DNA from: Formicarius rufipectus
Lineage: Eukaryota; Chordata; Aves; Passeriformes; Formicariidae
Direction of reading: 5' to 3'
Length of the DNA: 64,000 nt
Assembly (NCBI GenBank): GCA_013399695.1
Contig: VXAU01002296.1
Span: 1,768,744-1,832,743, forward strand
The number at the start of each line of letters is the position of its first letter. Position 1 is the first letter of the stretch. The translations under genes were made by a program, and so were the position numbers. Shown piece by piece: positions 52,353 to 63,615 of this stretch. The notes below the pieces were generated by a model. The model searched no databases, was not told the DNA's origin, and was given only the letters and a program-made list of their open reading frames with translations.

Positions 52353-52374
52353 ATGTTTGGCACTGAATCTTCAT
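52353..52374 (+). CDS. ST7: ST7 alternative first coding exon (MFGTESS isoform)
   Basis: ATG TTT GGC ACT GAA TCT TCA T followed by GTAAGT, an optimal donor. It encodes MFGTESS plus the first base of the next codon. I recall a mammalian ST7 isoform beginning MFGTESS instead of MAEA..., and the phase (one base into the codon) is the same as that of exon 1, so both splice to the same exon 2; the junction codon would become TTG (Leu) instead of GTG (Val). The start has a purine (G) at -3. The product would lack the first 50 residues and so the first membrane segment. The exon is too short to be found by open-frame length; the evidence is the phase, the donor, the memory of the isoform and the promoter-like sequence in front of it. 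Confidence 0.85.
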
Positions 52375-55300
52375 GTAAGTAAATGCATCCCACTTCCATC
52401 CTTTTTCTGTCGAGAACAGGGCTTGTTTTCCTCACAATACCCGCCGCGTTTGCATTCTTTGCTGTAGGTCGTGGGTTAAAACCTGTGGTCCTTGCCCCTT
52501 TGCCAAAGGGATGAAAGATGCCGGAGGAAGCATCTACCACCTGACTGTGGGTGCATCCTCAGTACAAGCAGCACGACAGCATAGGACTGTCAGCGCTGCT
52601 GAATTCAGGCCACTGGAAGATGGGGAGGAAAGCAGTTTTGCTTGAATGTGTCAATTGATAAGATCTCATCTGTCAGTGATCGGGAGCTGCAAACGCTAAT
52701 AAATGCACGAGTCGGATGATATGTTTGGGAACTGGGAATGCTGCAGTCTTAAATGGGCGAAAGCTGGGGGAGAGTGATTTAATCAGCAGGAAAAGACTAT
52801 ATCTAATTTGCTTAATTTTTGCTTCTGGAAAAAAGGAGTCTTATGTGCGATCCCTCCTTTAACTGCAGAATCCAAAATTAAATTAGGTGGGATTCTAAAT
52901 ATGAGGTGAAAAATGCAAAATAATAGGATCTTTTATTTGTTTCTTCCTGATCTTTGTGCTGGAAAATCTTAGCCGAGGCAGTCTGCTGTATAATAGCAGT
53001 GCAGATGCATGTCATTGAAAGCAAGCCAGTTTTGCTTCAGTGGGAACAATACCTACCTGGCAAATCTGTCCGTGGAGAAAGGCTGGGGGTTTATGTATAA
53101 TGTTGCTGGGGACAGTGCGGCTGTGTGGAGACCAGTCTGATCCAGTGATCTTCGGGTGACTGAAAAATAGCAAATAGTGCACGCTGTATTTTGTGCACAA
53201 AACAGTACTTCGTATTGAAAACATACCTCATTTGAATATGAAGTGGTGGCAGTGAGGTGTAGTGTCTCTCCGCACTTGGACTGGCACCCGTTGTGTATCT
53301 CGGCTCTTCCTGGGAAGAGCCAGCGACAGCAGTGGGATACCTCATAGTCATATCCTCCTGGATGTCAAACCGCTTGCTCCCAAAGGGTTAATTGGTCCTG
53401 TCACTTGTCTCTGGCAGGCCTCCCTCTCCTCTACCACAACACCTGGTCAAGGTCAGCAGCATAAAAGCAGAATTTACCTTTAGATTTCTTTTGTTTGGAG
53501 ACACATTTTTCATACACAGCTGTAAACATGTTTGCAGCTCTGGGTCAGCAGAGCATGAGCAGAGATGCCAAATGTTGTAGCTGCATGTATTTCTGCCCTG
53601 CCAGATCTGAGCCCCAGCTTACAGTCTATGGGCTCTGTGTCTGCAAAATGCACATTAACATGCTCTGAGATAAAATCAGTGTCCTTGTGCAAAAAGCCAT
53701 AGTGCCCAGTCAGAGTCAGATTGTTCAGTCTTATTAATTTTGTGGTCCTCTCTTGGTTTACGAGATGTATTGGCTAAAATCACTGGGTTGTGCACCAGCA
53801 GCTGTGGCTGGTTTTGTTTCCATGGTTCCCACAATTTAGGAAAGGGTGATGGGAGCTTCCATGACAGCCCACTACCTGCTTTCAAGAAAGGTCTAGAAGC
53901 ATTATTTGCTTTTAAAAAAAGAGTTAAACAGAAAATGGCTAGTTGCTATTGATTCGATCAGAGGCTGTGGTCAGTCTCTGCCTGCACTCCTTGCCCAGAC
54001 AAAGAGAAAGGCAGGGTGGTGGCCTCGCCTTTGTTCTGACCAACTTCCTCGCACCTCTGCTCAGCCCTGGACCTCCTGCCTAAGAATTCCTCTAAAGGTT
54101 GGACAGGCTGCCCCATTGCCTACTGCTGCCAGGTCCTGGCAGGTGAGAAGAATGCGGGCTTACTGATGCTGCCCTCTGCACACCCGCCTGCGCAGGCCAG
54201 CCCTTGCATAACCAGCCCTGCCCACACCACTGCTGAAGAAACAGCAGGTTTGCTTTCAAAGAAAGAAGATAGTATCAAAATTATTAAAAAAAAAATGCAG
54301 TTGCAGCTAAGAGGTTTTTTATCTTCCCTCTTCTCCTGTCTTCTTCATATTTCCAGGCTGTCCAATGATAATTGTTAATGTTTCTATCTGGCTAGAACAT
54401 AAAATAATAGAAAATGAAATAAAAAGATTCAGATCATCTGGACCTTGAAAATTCAGCAGAAGCCATGGCTGCTGCTGTCTGAAAGCATGAAATGAGCAGA
54501 TTCCAGTTTTTTTAATCCTGCTGTCTACACTTAGTATTTAGGATTTTATTTCTCTTTTCTCTGATTAAAAAGCCAAGAAAAATGGTCAGAAGCAAATACT
54601 GGTTCAGAACCTTTAGCCTGTTACTCAGTATCAAAATATTTTAAATGTCAAACCAGCTCTCATTCAGCAGTCCTGGTTTTAATTTTTGCTTTCAGCAGCA
54701 GTCATAAGGGCAGTAAAAGATAGTCTGAGAGCTGTTGTAGGAACAGACATCTGTTTATCACCTCCTGGATGGAGGGAAAGACAAACAGCCAGTGACACCG
54801 GCCCATAAAGGGGGTAAGGCAGCAGGCTGTGCACAAACATCTGCTGCTGCTCTGGCACATGATGAGCAAGGATAGAGTGTGCAAAGCAAAAACCCCAGGA
54901 AGTATCTGTGGAAGGGTTGCACTATGGTGGGGTAGTTGCTGTACAGTCATGGTCATTTTTTCCCACTGGTCACATGTGCTCTTTATAATCCCCACAGGAA
55001 GCATATGCGCCGAGACCCTTCATCTTCAGTGCTTTTGTGCTGATCCACTGTCAGACGTGCTGCTGGGTCGGTGTCAGGGGGCTGTGTGCATGGGGAGGCA
55101 GCTGTCCCACACCACCCCTCCTGCTGACCTGACAGACCTGTCTGCTCTCCATAATAGTCTCACATTGTGTAGGGGGTAAACTAAATTTGGTTTGATAAAG
55201 CTTGGGTTGAGAATTAAGTCTTTTTGAAGGTAAAATGGTGTTGCAGTTCTGCACCAAAGCAGGGAAGTGGTGGGGCTCTGGACGAGTGACAAGCTGGTCC

Positions 55301-57639
55301 CCATGAGAAGGACACCCTCAGTTCAGAGAGAAGAGGTAATCCCAAGCCTAGCAGAAATAACCAGCAAACATCCCTTGTCTCACTGGGAATAGTGGCAGTT
55401 GCAGGGCTATAGGAGAGATAACAGGCACAAATTCAACCGAAGTGTGAGAGCAATCACAGTTGGTGCAGCTTTCCGGTGCTGACGGAGGTCAGGGAAGTGC
55501 AGCTTCATCAAATCTGTCTATATACTGGCAAGGAATGGGACAGGATGCAGATCAGAGCCTGAAAAGGAAACAAAAAAATGGCTCAGAAAGCCATTTCATG
55601 TGTGTCTGAGAATGTGCACCATGCATGTGTGCTTCAAATACCCCAGAGATCCTCAGTAGGAAGCTGCAAGGGAGGGAATCACACACCCATTCATTGTCCC
55701 AGTGCTGCTGAAAGGACCCACTTGTGTGCTGTGGAAGTCTGAGGTGGTGTTCTCAATACCACTGCGTTCCTTCATGCTGGGGCATTTTAACCTAAACTGT
55801 GAGTGTTATAGGGGAGGTTGTCTGGCAAGTACTCTTCCAGCCTGGGTTGTTTGGGACATGCTCATAATGGCCCCTGTCTGGTAGACAGCAGCTGCACTCT
55901 GGAAAGCAGAAGGACGCTGGACCAAAGGAGAGCTGACCAAAGGGCTGGAGAAATAGAAAACCAAAGGCCAACTGGAGCTTTCCTTTTCTGTGAGGCTAAT
56001 GCTGGAAGGCTGATCTCTGTGGGGAGACTGGGGAGGGCTGTGGAAAAGGGGAAACCTTGCCCTCTTAAGTGTGCCAGGAAAAACTGCTGTGCTTTTCCCA
56101 GGGGGGTCACTGTACTGTCTTCAGCTGTCTGTTCAGGAGGTGCCTTTGTTCCTAGGCATTTCTTTTCCCAAACTCTCTTCCAGCCAAAAGGCAATAAATG
56201 GGAAAGGTTACACCAAGATAATTGATTTTATGGCATCAGAAAAGTAGTCTTACAAATCCCTGCAAACATCAGAAGCCAACATCAGAGAAGTGAGAGATCT
56301 TAGCATCATTTATTGAGAGCAAGAGCAATCTGATCAGCATGTGTGCTGCCATTCTGGGCTGATGTGCTCCTCTGTTCGCAGCACTGATACTCACCCCAGC
56401 TGTGGGAGAACCAGCCAAAACCTGACCACTTCTGCAGGTAGTTGATTTTGAGCATCTTGGCTTCCCAGTCTGGTTCATGGAGTGGTGAAGTGAGCACAGC
56501 AGCACAAGGGAGGGTGCAGCTTTTGAAGCTCTGATGGGATGCCTTGGAGAGACGGGGCTCCACTGAACCAGCAAATGACCAAAATGCTCCTTTTTTGAGC
56601 ATGAATAGCCCACTGCCATCCTAAAAGGCCAAGACCAGTGAGTAGTAGTAAGTACAGCCACAATTCCACGATGATGTCACACTGGTTTCTCAGGCAACAG
56701 TGTATCGAAGAGAGGTTACAGGAAAGTAGCAGAAGCTGTAGCTTTAAACAAATGTATTTGCCTCCTGAGGTTCCCGTTGTTCCCCATAAAGTCAGAACTG
56801 TTGAAAAAAAATTCAGAATCAGGTCAAAACAGGGTTTGGCTACAGCACTATCAGATGCCAGGGTAAACCTGAGTTCTGAAAGGGGTTGAGATTACAGGAG
56901 CTGTAATAAACTTGACAAATTCATCAATGCAAGTTCAGGATATTTGGAGAGAAAATATAGTCTCATCTCCTACTTACAGTAAATTTTGAAGATTTACTGA
57001 GTGCTAGTACTGTTATTTTCGAAATGAATGTGTTTTTTAAAAATACAAACCTGAGATGAGAGGGTTCTGGAAGTTCTGTAAACTACTTGGGCCGTATCAC
57101 CTTGTTAAATACCAGAAGTATGGTCTCCAAAGGCCTGACTGCATATTCAGGAGGACAGGAGCTTGAAGCTCATCCCTCCTATTCCAGCAGCACCAATGAC
57201 AATTTGAATTCACTGTATTGAGCTGTTCACAACCGGACTGTTGGAAGGGTTTAAGTGCACCTTGACCTTTCTTCCTTCACAAAGAGGCGAACTGAGACAT
57301 CTCACAGGCTGGGTTGGACTCATGAGTTTGACACTCTTTGGTAGTTTGTCTCTTGCAGCCCTGGATCCCCTTTCCTATCTCACTGGTGTAGAGCTTGCAA
57401 AGGTCTAGTGTAAAATTACTGAAAAGTTACTGGATACAGTGCTAGTCTCCTGTGTAACTGTGTCCACACATGAGCTTCCTGAATGAGGGAGAAATCTGAA
57501 GGTACATGAAGTGAATAGGTAACTTTTTGCTTGTTGAATTGTTTGGTCCTTTCCATAGCTAAAAGCATGAGCTATATTTAGTGGAGGGGTCTGTGATTGG
57601 TCAAAGGTGACAAAAGGTCTTTCAGATACAAGACAAAAA
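52375..57639 (+). other. ST7: ST7 intron sequence after the alternative exon
   Basis: Begins with the GTAAGT donor. CpG frequency remains slightly raised to about 53,400. No repeat or gene is recognised in it; frames of up to 135 codons (52145-52540 reverse, 55818-56225 forward) look like chance frames in GC-richer patches. Confidence 0.6.
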
Positions 57640-57735
57640 TCATAGAATAATTTAGGTTTGAGTGGACCAGCACTTCCTTCAAAGCAGGACCAATCTCCAA
57701 GTTAGAACCAGTAACAGATATGAGCTCAATCAATC
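57640..57735 (-). mobile_element. CR1 LINE 3' fragment, reverse orientation
   Basis: Begins with ATCATAGAATAATTTAGGTT, the reverse complement of the CR1 3' terminus (AACCTAAATGATTCTATGAT), then continues with a diverged GGACCAGCACTTCCTTCAAAGCAGGACCAA similar to the GTCCAACCCCCTGCTCAAAGCAGGGCCAA stretch of some CR1 families. The inner end is indistinct. Confidence 0.75.
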
Positions 57736-60700
57736 TGCACGTTTGCAAAATGTTATGAGATCAAAACAGGCTTCAGCTTCAACCACTTTAATTTACAGGA
57801 CCAGAAATAGGGATAAATCTTTATGCCCAAAGGCAACTGAAAGATTGAGTCCTTTTGGGCTGTGTGACCCAGATAGGAGGTGCAGTACATGCAGTGAGGA
57901 CTCTCTCATATTGTTTGAGCTGGGGTAGAAGCAGTTGTGTTTCATTGTAATTTGGGGATAATTAATAGGTATGCCTGGCAAAAAACCCCCAAAAACGTAT
58001 TCTCAGAAGAATTTAAGTCATCTCTTCGTCTGAGCTAGAATCCCCTGCTTGATCCCTGAAGCACCAGAAAAAAAGCCTGTAAAGTGCTATGAAAAGGGCA
58101 TGGAGGATTCAGAGGAAAGTATTCCACCTTTTCTGGATTAATGGATATATTTTCTGTTTGGTGAAAATACTGATATGACATCACCGTTTAGATCCTTTCA
58201 TGTGAAGGCCACTATCATAACACATTAAAGAATCTTAAAAATACCAAGATGTTCCCTATTGAACAGAATGCTATATTAAGGAAATAAGCTGAACAACTAC
58301 AGAAAAAAGCACTTTCTACTCAGAATCTAGTGCAGCTCAGTGAAAAAATAGCTGACTTTGCTGTTTTTAGTCAAAGTGAAACTTACACTGAGACATCAGC
58401 TTAAGATGCTCAGAAATTGGGTGTGGAAGTGAACCCATATTATGCCTACTGCAAGAAATGTGCCATTCTTTCCCAGGATTAGATGGAAAGTATTTTAGGA
58501 CTTCCTAGGGCTCTCTGTGAATTTCACTTGGAAATGGCATCTTGAGGTTTATCAGATGTTTTGATCACTACAGGGAAAGGGAAATTCTTGTGAAACTACG
58601 TGGCAACCATTCAAAATTAAAGTATTATATATCTGACCTCTTTTGTGAAATCAGATGGCTGGCAAGGTCTTCCTTGGTACATGCTTTGAGGGATGCTGAG
58701 ATAGTGTTTTGGCCTAGATAGAGCAGGAGCCTAAGGTGAAAACAATACAAAGTTGGTGAGCTTGTCAGAGAAAGTGTACTGCTCTAGTGACGACTTTCCA
58801 ACTTCGTATAGCCCCAGCGTAGCTTTTGTAAAGGTTTGACTGAACAAGGAAGAAGGATGAGAGAGTGGTAGTAATGAGCTCTGGAAGAAAGTGCCTTGTA
58901 CTCAAAAGGACTGTAGCCCAAGAAGCCATAAGGAGATTTTGAAGATGCCAGTGGAAACATTATCCATCAACCTTAACCTCTGATTTTGGAATCTCTATTG
59001 ATGGTGTGATTTCATACATGTCATCACTCCAGCAAATGCTGGTTTTTTTATTCACTAAGAGTGAATCTGGGAAAAATGTGGGAGTACCCATCTTATTGCA
59101 CATCAAGGAGTTTTAAGAGAATGTGGTCTTGGTATTGAGTTGTAGTTGTGCAAGTACAGCAAAAGAAAAATGTACTCAATTACATATTTTAAAAGTTCCT
59201 GGATGGGAGTAGAAAAAGGAGATCAGATATTTTTCACTTCATGTGTTCGCTGCATTTTTTAGTAAGAAGGGATTATATGATGAGGACACTCCTAGAAAGC
59301 AAATCCTGGAAAGATGGGCATCTATTACAGCTCCATGGAAGTCAAAAAACGGCAGCAGACTCTACTTGTAAGACAAGTAAGACTCTACTTATGCTAGAAG
59401 AAAAATAAAAACAGCTGTAAAGAAGATAAGATCCCAGGCAGAACCTCAGTTCTATAAATCACTGGCTTATGGATATGTAATGTGAATCACACTGACTCTG
59501 AACTGACACAGCACAATGAGAATATTGCTGGTCACAACAGAAGAGAAAAGCATTGTAATGAGCAATACTGAAATATGCTAAAAAGGTATATTTAACATTT
59601 ACAAAAATACTTGAATGTGGAAAATACTGGCACCACTAACCTTTTTTTCCTCTCAGTTGCATTCATTACTGTTATTAGTGAAATATCTAGTATTGTTGCA
59701 GTGGCAGTAAATTGTGCCACTGTATTTGCATCAGGGTAGGTAATAATGAGTCACTCAAACCATCTGCTGATAAAATACTCTCAAACTTTGGTTTAGGTTA
59801 TCAAGAGAATACAGTAGATGAAAAAAGTCATATTACCTGGTAAAGAAAAATGTCAAGTTGTGTGTAAAGATCCCATGATGTGCTTTGTCATTCACAAGAA
59901 GATGAGCCCAAGCAGTCCAGCTGCAAAGCTCTGGAAGTTCTGTAGGCAGTGGATGGAGGCAAAGGCTTGCTAGAGAGTTAAATGAGCTGCTGATAGTGTT
60001 TCTCTGACTCTGCAATGTGCATAAGCCTGACTGTTCTCTGCAGCCTCTGCTGCTTGCGTGGTCTGCAGTGGTAATTCCAGATAAGCTGAACAGAGCGAGG
60101 AGGGTGATAATCAGGCTGCCTTGTGCAGATGGATGGAGAAAAGCTCTAAATGGTGGAAATGAGCAGCCAGATAAAAAGCAGCAAGATCTGAACTGTAATA
60201 GTTGCATTTGAGAGTAGCAGTTCCTCCAGGGACCCACCAAAGTGTGAGAGGCCTGGCACATGAGCATCGCACAGGAAGATAACGTGTCCTTGGTCCCAGG
60301 GCACAAGAGCGGTTTTGTGCCAGTACAAGTGGAAGCAGGTTCCTCTATGGCTGCTGACCTGTTAGAGATGTCTCTCCACAACTTTGGCTGGAGTGTTCTG
60401 GTAGCAAAAGGAGATAGCAATGGGTGAAGGATTTCTGGTGTGTTAAGTAAGACATATTGCATTATCTTTAGTGTAATTTACATTTGCCACATTACAGTGG
60501 GACTAGGGAATATTGCCCTGGCTCACAGGGATACAACAGCTACGATAACAAAGAGATTAAGTTGCCTACTCAGGATAAAGCACTGGTGGGCTATCACATC
60601 AGGGAGGGATCCCACAGAAAATGGGCATTCAAAGGCCTTTACATGGGACCTTTTCTCAACTTACCATTATGGGTATAAGTATTTTCACAGCTGGGGTTTT

Positions 60701-62224
60701 TGCTGTGCTAGGCTACATCTCCACACTGCAGAAGGTGGCACTGCTGTGGGCATTGTGCATCACAGTGACCGTCTGGATGCAGAGAGACATTCGCTTGGTC
60801 GCATTACATGTATACTAATGACTTAGAGTCTCTGTGGGGCTTGGCTGCCTGTCAGAGGGGAATGAAGCTGTAGATTTAATGAAACTGTAGATTTCAGACC
60901 AGTACCCTGTACTGCAGCAGTTTAGTGAGCTATGTGCCTGGCATTTAGTTAGGTTGTGTCTTGTTTGTGCGTCTGGAGTGACATTCAGTTAATTCTTTCA
61001 TAAAATACAGATAAATACACAGAATTATGGAAAAAGAAAAAAAGAAAAGACTCATGTTTGGACTTGCCATCCTTCGTAGAATCGCCTTAAACAGAGAGGC
61101 TCCCCTGAGGGAACAAAGCAATACGACTCTCTAATCTGAGCATCAGCGCAGCCGCCATCACTGTAGAGCAAGTCGCTGCCGGCAGCAGCTGCTGTCTGCA
61201 GGCTGGCAGCAAGTATGGATGTCTGCATTAGCAGTTACTCTCCTCTAGGACATCGATTTCTATGTACTGTAGCCTTGCTTTGGTTTGCATGAGGAAGAAA
61301 GAAGCATCTTGTCATTGAACAATCTTAACTATGGACAAATGAGTTAAAGAGAACCTGCCAGTTTTTATGCATGTAGTATGTGTGTATATGTATTTATTTT
61401 ACAGCTGTTGTCAGTTAAAATTATAGCTGCCTTGTTTTGACAGACTAGTTTACTGAAATTAAAGCAGTTTTTAACTAGTGAAGGAAAAGCCTGAAGCTGT
61501 CTTTCTATATAGCATATCATTGCTGATGAGGTGCTGTGATCTTCCTGCCTCTCACCATGGAGTTCAGTACCATGGCAGTCAGTAAGTCTTTTTATTCCTG
61601 TGTGTGGGGACTCCAAAAGTTTGCATATAGCTGGAAATTGGACTACCTTCTCATTTCCAGAAGCACTTCAGGCATACTGACAGGACAGTGTTGGAGGTGG
61701 ATCACAGGTCGCATGGGAAAGTGTGCATTGCAGCTGACTTAGGTGCTGCCTTATGTACAGGTAAGGGAGGATCATACTGTCAGGCTAGTTTTTAAAAACT
61801 GTCATTTCATCTTTGAAAATCAGCTGCTGGAAGTTGCTGATTGCTTTTGAGGGGTTTTTTTTGTTGGTTGGGTTTTTGGTTAAATTTGCTAAAATCTGGC
61901 TGCTAGTACTGTGTGTTTCTGATGCTCATTCTGGAAATACCTTTCAAAGGAAAAGATGCATAGTTATTTCAGCTATTAAATTCTAAACTGGAATCACAGT
62001 TGTTTGGCTGTGCTTCTGCTTTCTAGCATCCAAACTCACAGAATTGGTCTGATTAAATAATTTTGAAGAAGAAAATTAGGACAGTTAGTCAAATAATAGC
62101 AAAGGTCATCAGTGGCTATGGTCAGAATTAAATCTAATAATCTTGTGAACAGTAATCTAAGATATGAATCCATTAAAAAATTGGCAACTGAGATCATCAT
62201 GATAGGACAAGAACATGACAAGTG
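57736..62224. other. ST7 intronic sequence, no gene recognised
   Basis: Holds the window's longest N-free frame outside simple tracts and the ST7 frame (59833-60462, reverse, 209 codons), which I cannot relate to any family, and a small GC-rich patch at about 61130-61215. Otherwise unique-looking AT-rich sequence. Confidence 0.55.
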
Positions 62225-63615
62225 CCCACTTTGCTGGGTTAAAAACTGGCTGTATGTCCAAGGCCCTGAAAGTGATGCTAAACTTTGCCACATCCAGTTG
62301 CATTTGATAAGGTGAAGTGCTGGGTCCTGTCCTTTGGTCCTAACAGCCCCATGCAGAGCTGCAGGCTGAGGAGAGTGTGTCCGGTAAGTTGTCCAGTAGA
62401 AAAGGACCTGGGTGTGCTGGTCAAAAGTGTTGACTTAAAATCTAGAATTATATAGAATTTAGAATAACTCTTTTAGCATTTTTGGTAGAACTTTAGTTAA
62501 GTACCTTTGTATTAGATTCCTATAGTATTGTTTAATGTTCCTTGTCAAAGAATTTCAATGGATAAAGATTTTAGAAAGAACATCTATTTTGTATAGAATG
62601 CACCTAGAAAAACAACAGGCACATTCTTTGGCATGTCCCTATTCAGAAGAGCCAGAAACTTTGAATTTGTTCCAAGCAAGATAGAAGGTGTTGATGAAGA
62701 GGAAGATACAGCAGAAGAGGGGGTCTCTGGGACCACCCACTTCATTCCGGGAGGTGTGCTGAGGTCCAAAGGGGCGGACAATTTTTGGACTGGATGTTAC
62801 CATGATAAAATGATTAGATACTATAATTAGCTAGTGTTACAAAATTGCAAAAGTTATGTTGGGAGAGGAGAGGGGCAGTATGCAATGTGTATATTGTGCC
62901 CCTAAAACACTTCAATTAAAGAACTGCTCTCTATCTTTCTATACTAAAACTGTCCAGATAATTTTTCTTGGTTTTTAGGCAACAAGAACCATCTGAACAC
63001 GAGCCAGCAGTGTGACCAAGAAGGCCAGTGGCGTCATGGCTTGTGTCAGAAATAGTGTGGCCAGCAGGATTGGGAAGTGATTGTGCCCCTGTACTCAGCA
63101 CTGGTGAGGCCACACCTCGAGTACTGTGTCCAGTTCTGGGCCCCTCAGCACAAGGAAGATACTGAGGTGATGGGGTGTGTCCAGAGAAGGACAACAAAGT
63201 GGTGAAGGGTCTAGGGAGCAATTCATATTAGGAGCAGCTAAGGGAGCTGTGGGTATTTAGCCTGGAGAAAAGGAGGCTCAGAGATGACTTATCACTCTCT
63301 ACAACTGCCTGAAAGGAGGTTGTGGCCAGGTGGGGATTAGTCTCTTCTCCCAGAACGACTAGAGACAGGACAAGAAGAAATCGCTTTAAGCTGCACAAGG
63401 GGAGGTTTAGGCTTAACATCAGAAAAATTCCTTCAATGAAAGGGTTGACAAGAACTGAAATAAGCTGCCCAGGGAGCTGGTGGGGTCACCATCCTTGGAA
63501 GGTGTTCAAGAAATTTTCAGACATGGTGCTTCATGCCATGGTCTAATTGACAAGGTGGTAATCAGTCAAAGGTTGGACTCAATGAACTTGGAGGTCTTTT
63601 CCAACCTAAATGATA
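62225..63615 (+). mobile_element. CR1 LINE copy, internally deleted and split by an LTR-like insert
   Basis: Left part: TTTGCTGGGTTAAAAACTGG and CTGGATGG-like sequence from the CR1 ORF2 end, a deletion, then AAGTGCTGGGTCCTG, CCCATGCAGAGCTGCAGGCT and AAAGGACCTGGGTGTGCTGG. CR1 resumes after the insert with CTGAACACGAGCCAGCAGTG and runs on through GTGATTGTGCCCCTGTACTC, GTGAGGCCACACCTCGAGTA, TGAAAGGAGGTTGTGGCCAG and CTTTTCCAACCTAAATGAT at its 3' end. The two parts join within one CR1 consensus segment, showing that the insert is younger. Reverse-transcriptase codons are broken and not functional. Confidence 0.92.
62428..62984 (+). mobile_element. LTR-like insert (candidate solo LTR) inside CR1
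   Basis: The 557-bp segment begins TGTTGACTT and ends GGCAACA, so its ends are TGTTG...CAACA inverted repeats, as in retroviral LTRs. A polyadenylation-like AATTAAAG lies at about 62916 followed by a T/CT-rich stretch, consistent with an R-U5 boundary. CR1 sequence flanks it on both sides. Target-site duplication is not clean (AAAG to the left, AGAA/AAGAA to the right), perhaps decayed. It has no internal gag/pol/env, so it would be a solo LTR left after recombination. An open frame of about 78 codons runs through it (62597-62830), discussed under findings. Orientation is set by the poly(A) signal. Confidence 0.65.

Larger units (their letters stand above)
15833..52374 (+). other. ST7: ST7 intron 1, part upstream of the alternative exon
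   Basis: From the GT donor at 15833 the sequence is non-coding up to the alternative first exon and continues as intron to the end of the window. No frame resembles ST7 exon 2 or any other protein, so at least 48 kb separates exon 1 from exon 2. A very long first intron is normal for ST7. Apart from mobile elements and simple tracts listed separately, long stretches (16450-32500, 33463-35079, 35553-38003, 38462-51900) hold nothing I recognise. Confidence 0.85.

Noticed and set aside
60440..60826. 128-codon forward frame and nearby TACATCTCCACACTGCAGAA motif suggesting an old DNA transposon
   Set aside because: The resemblance to ancient amniote repeats with a 'TCTACACTGCA' motif is too short to support a call.
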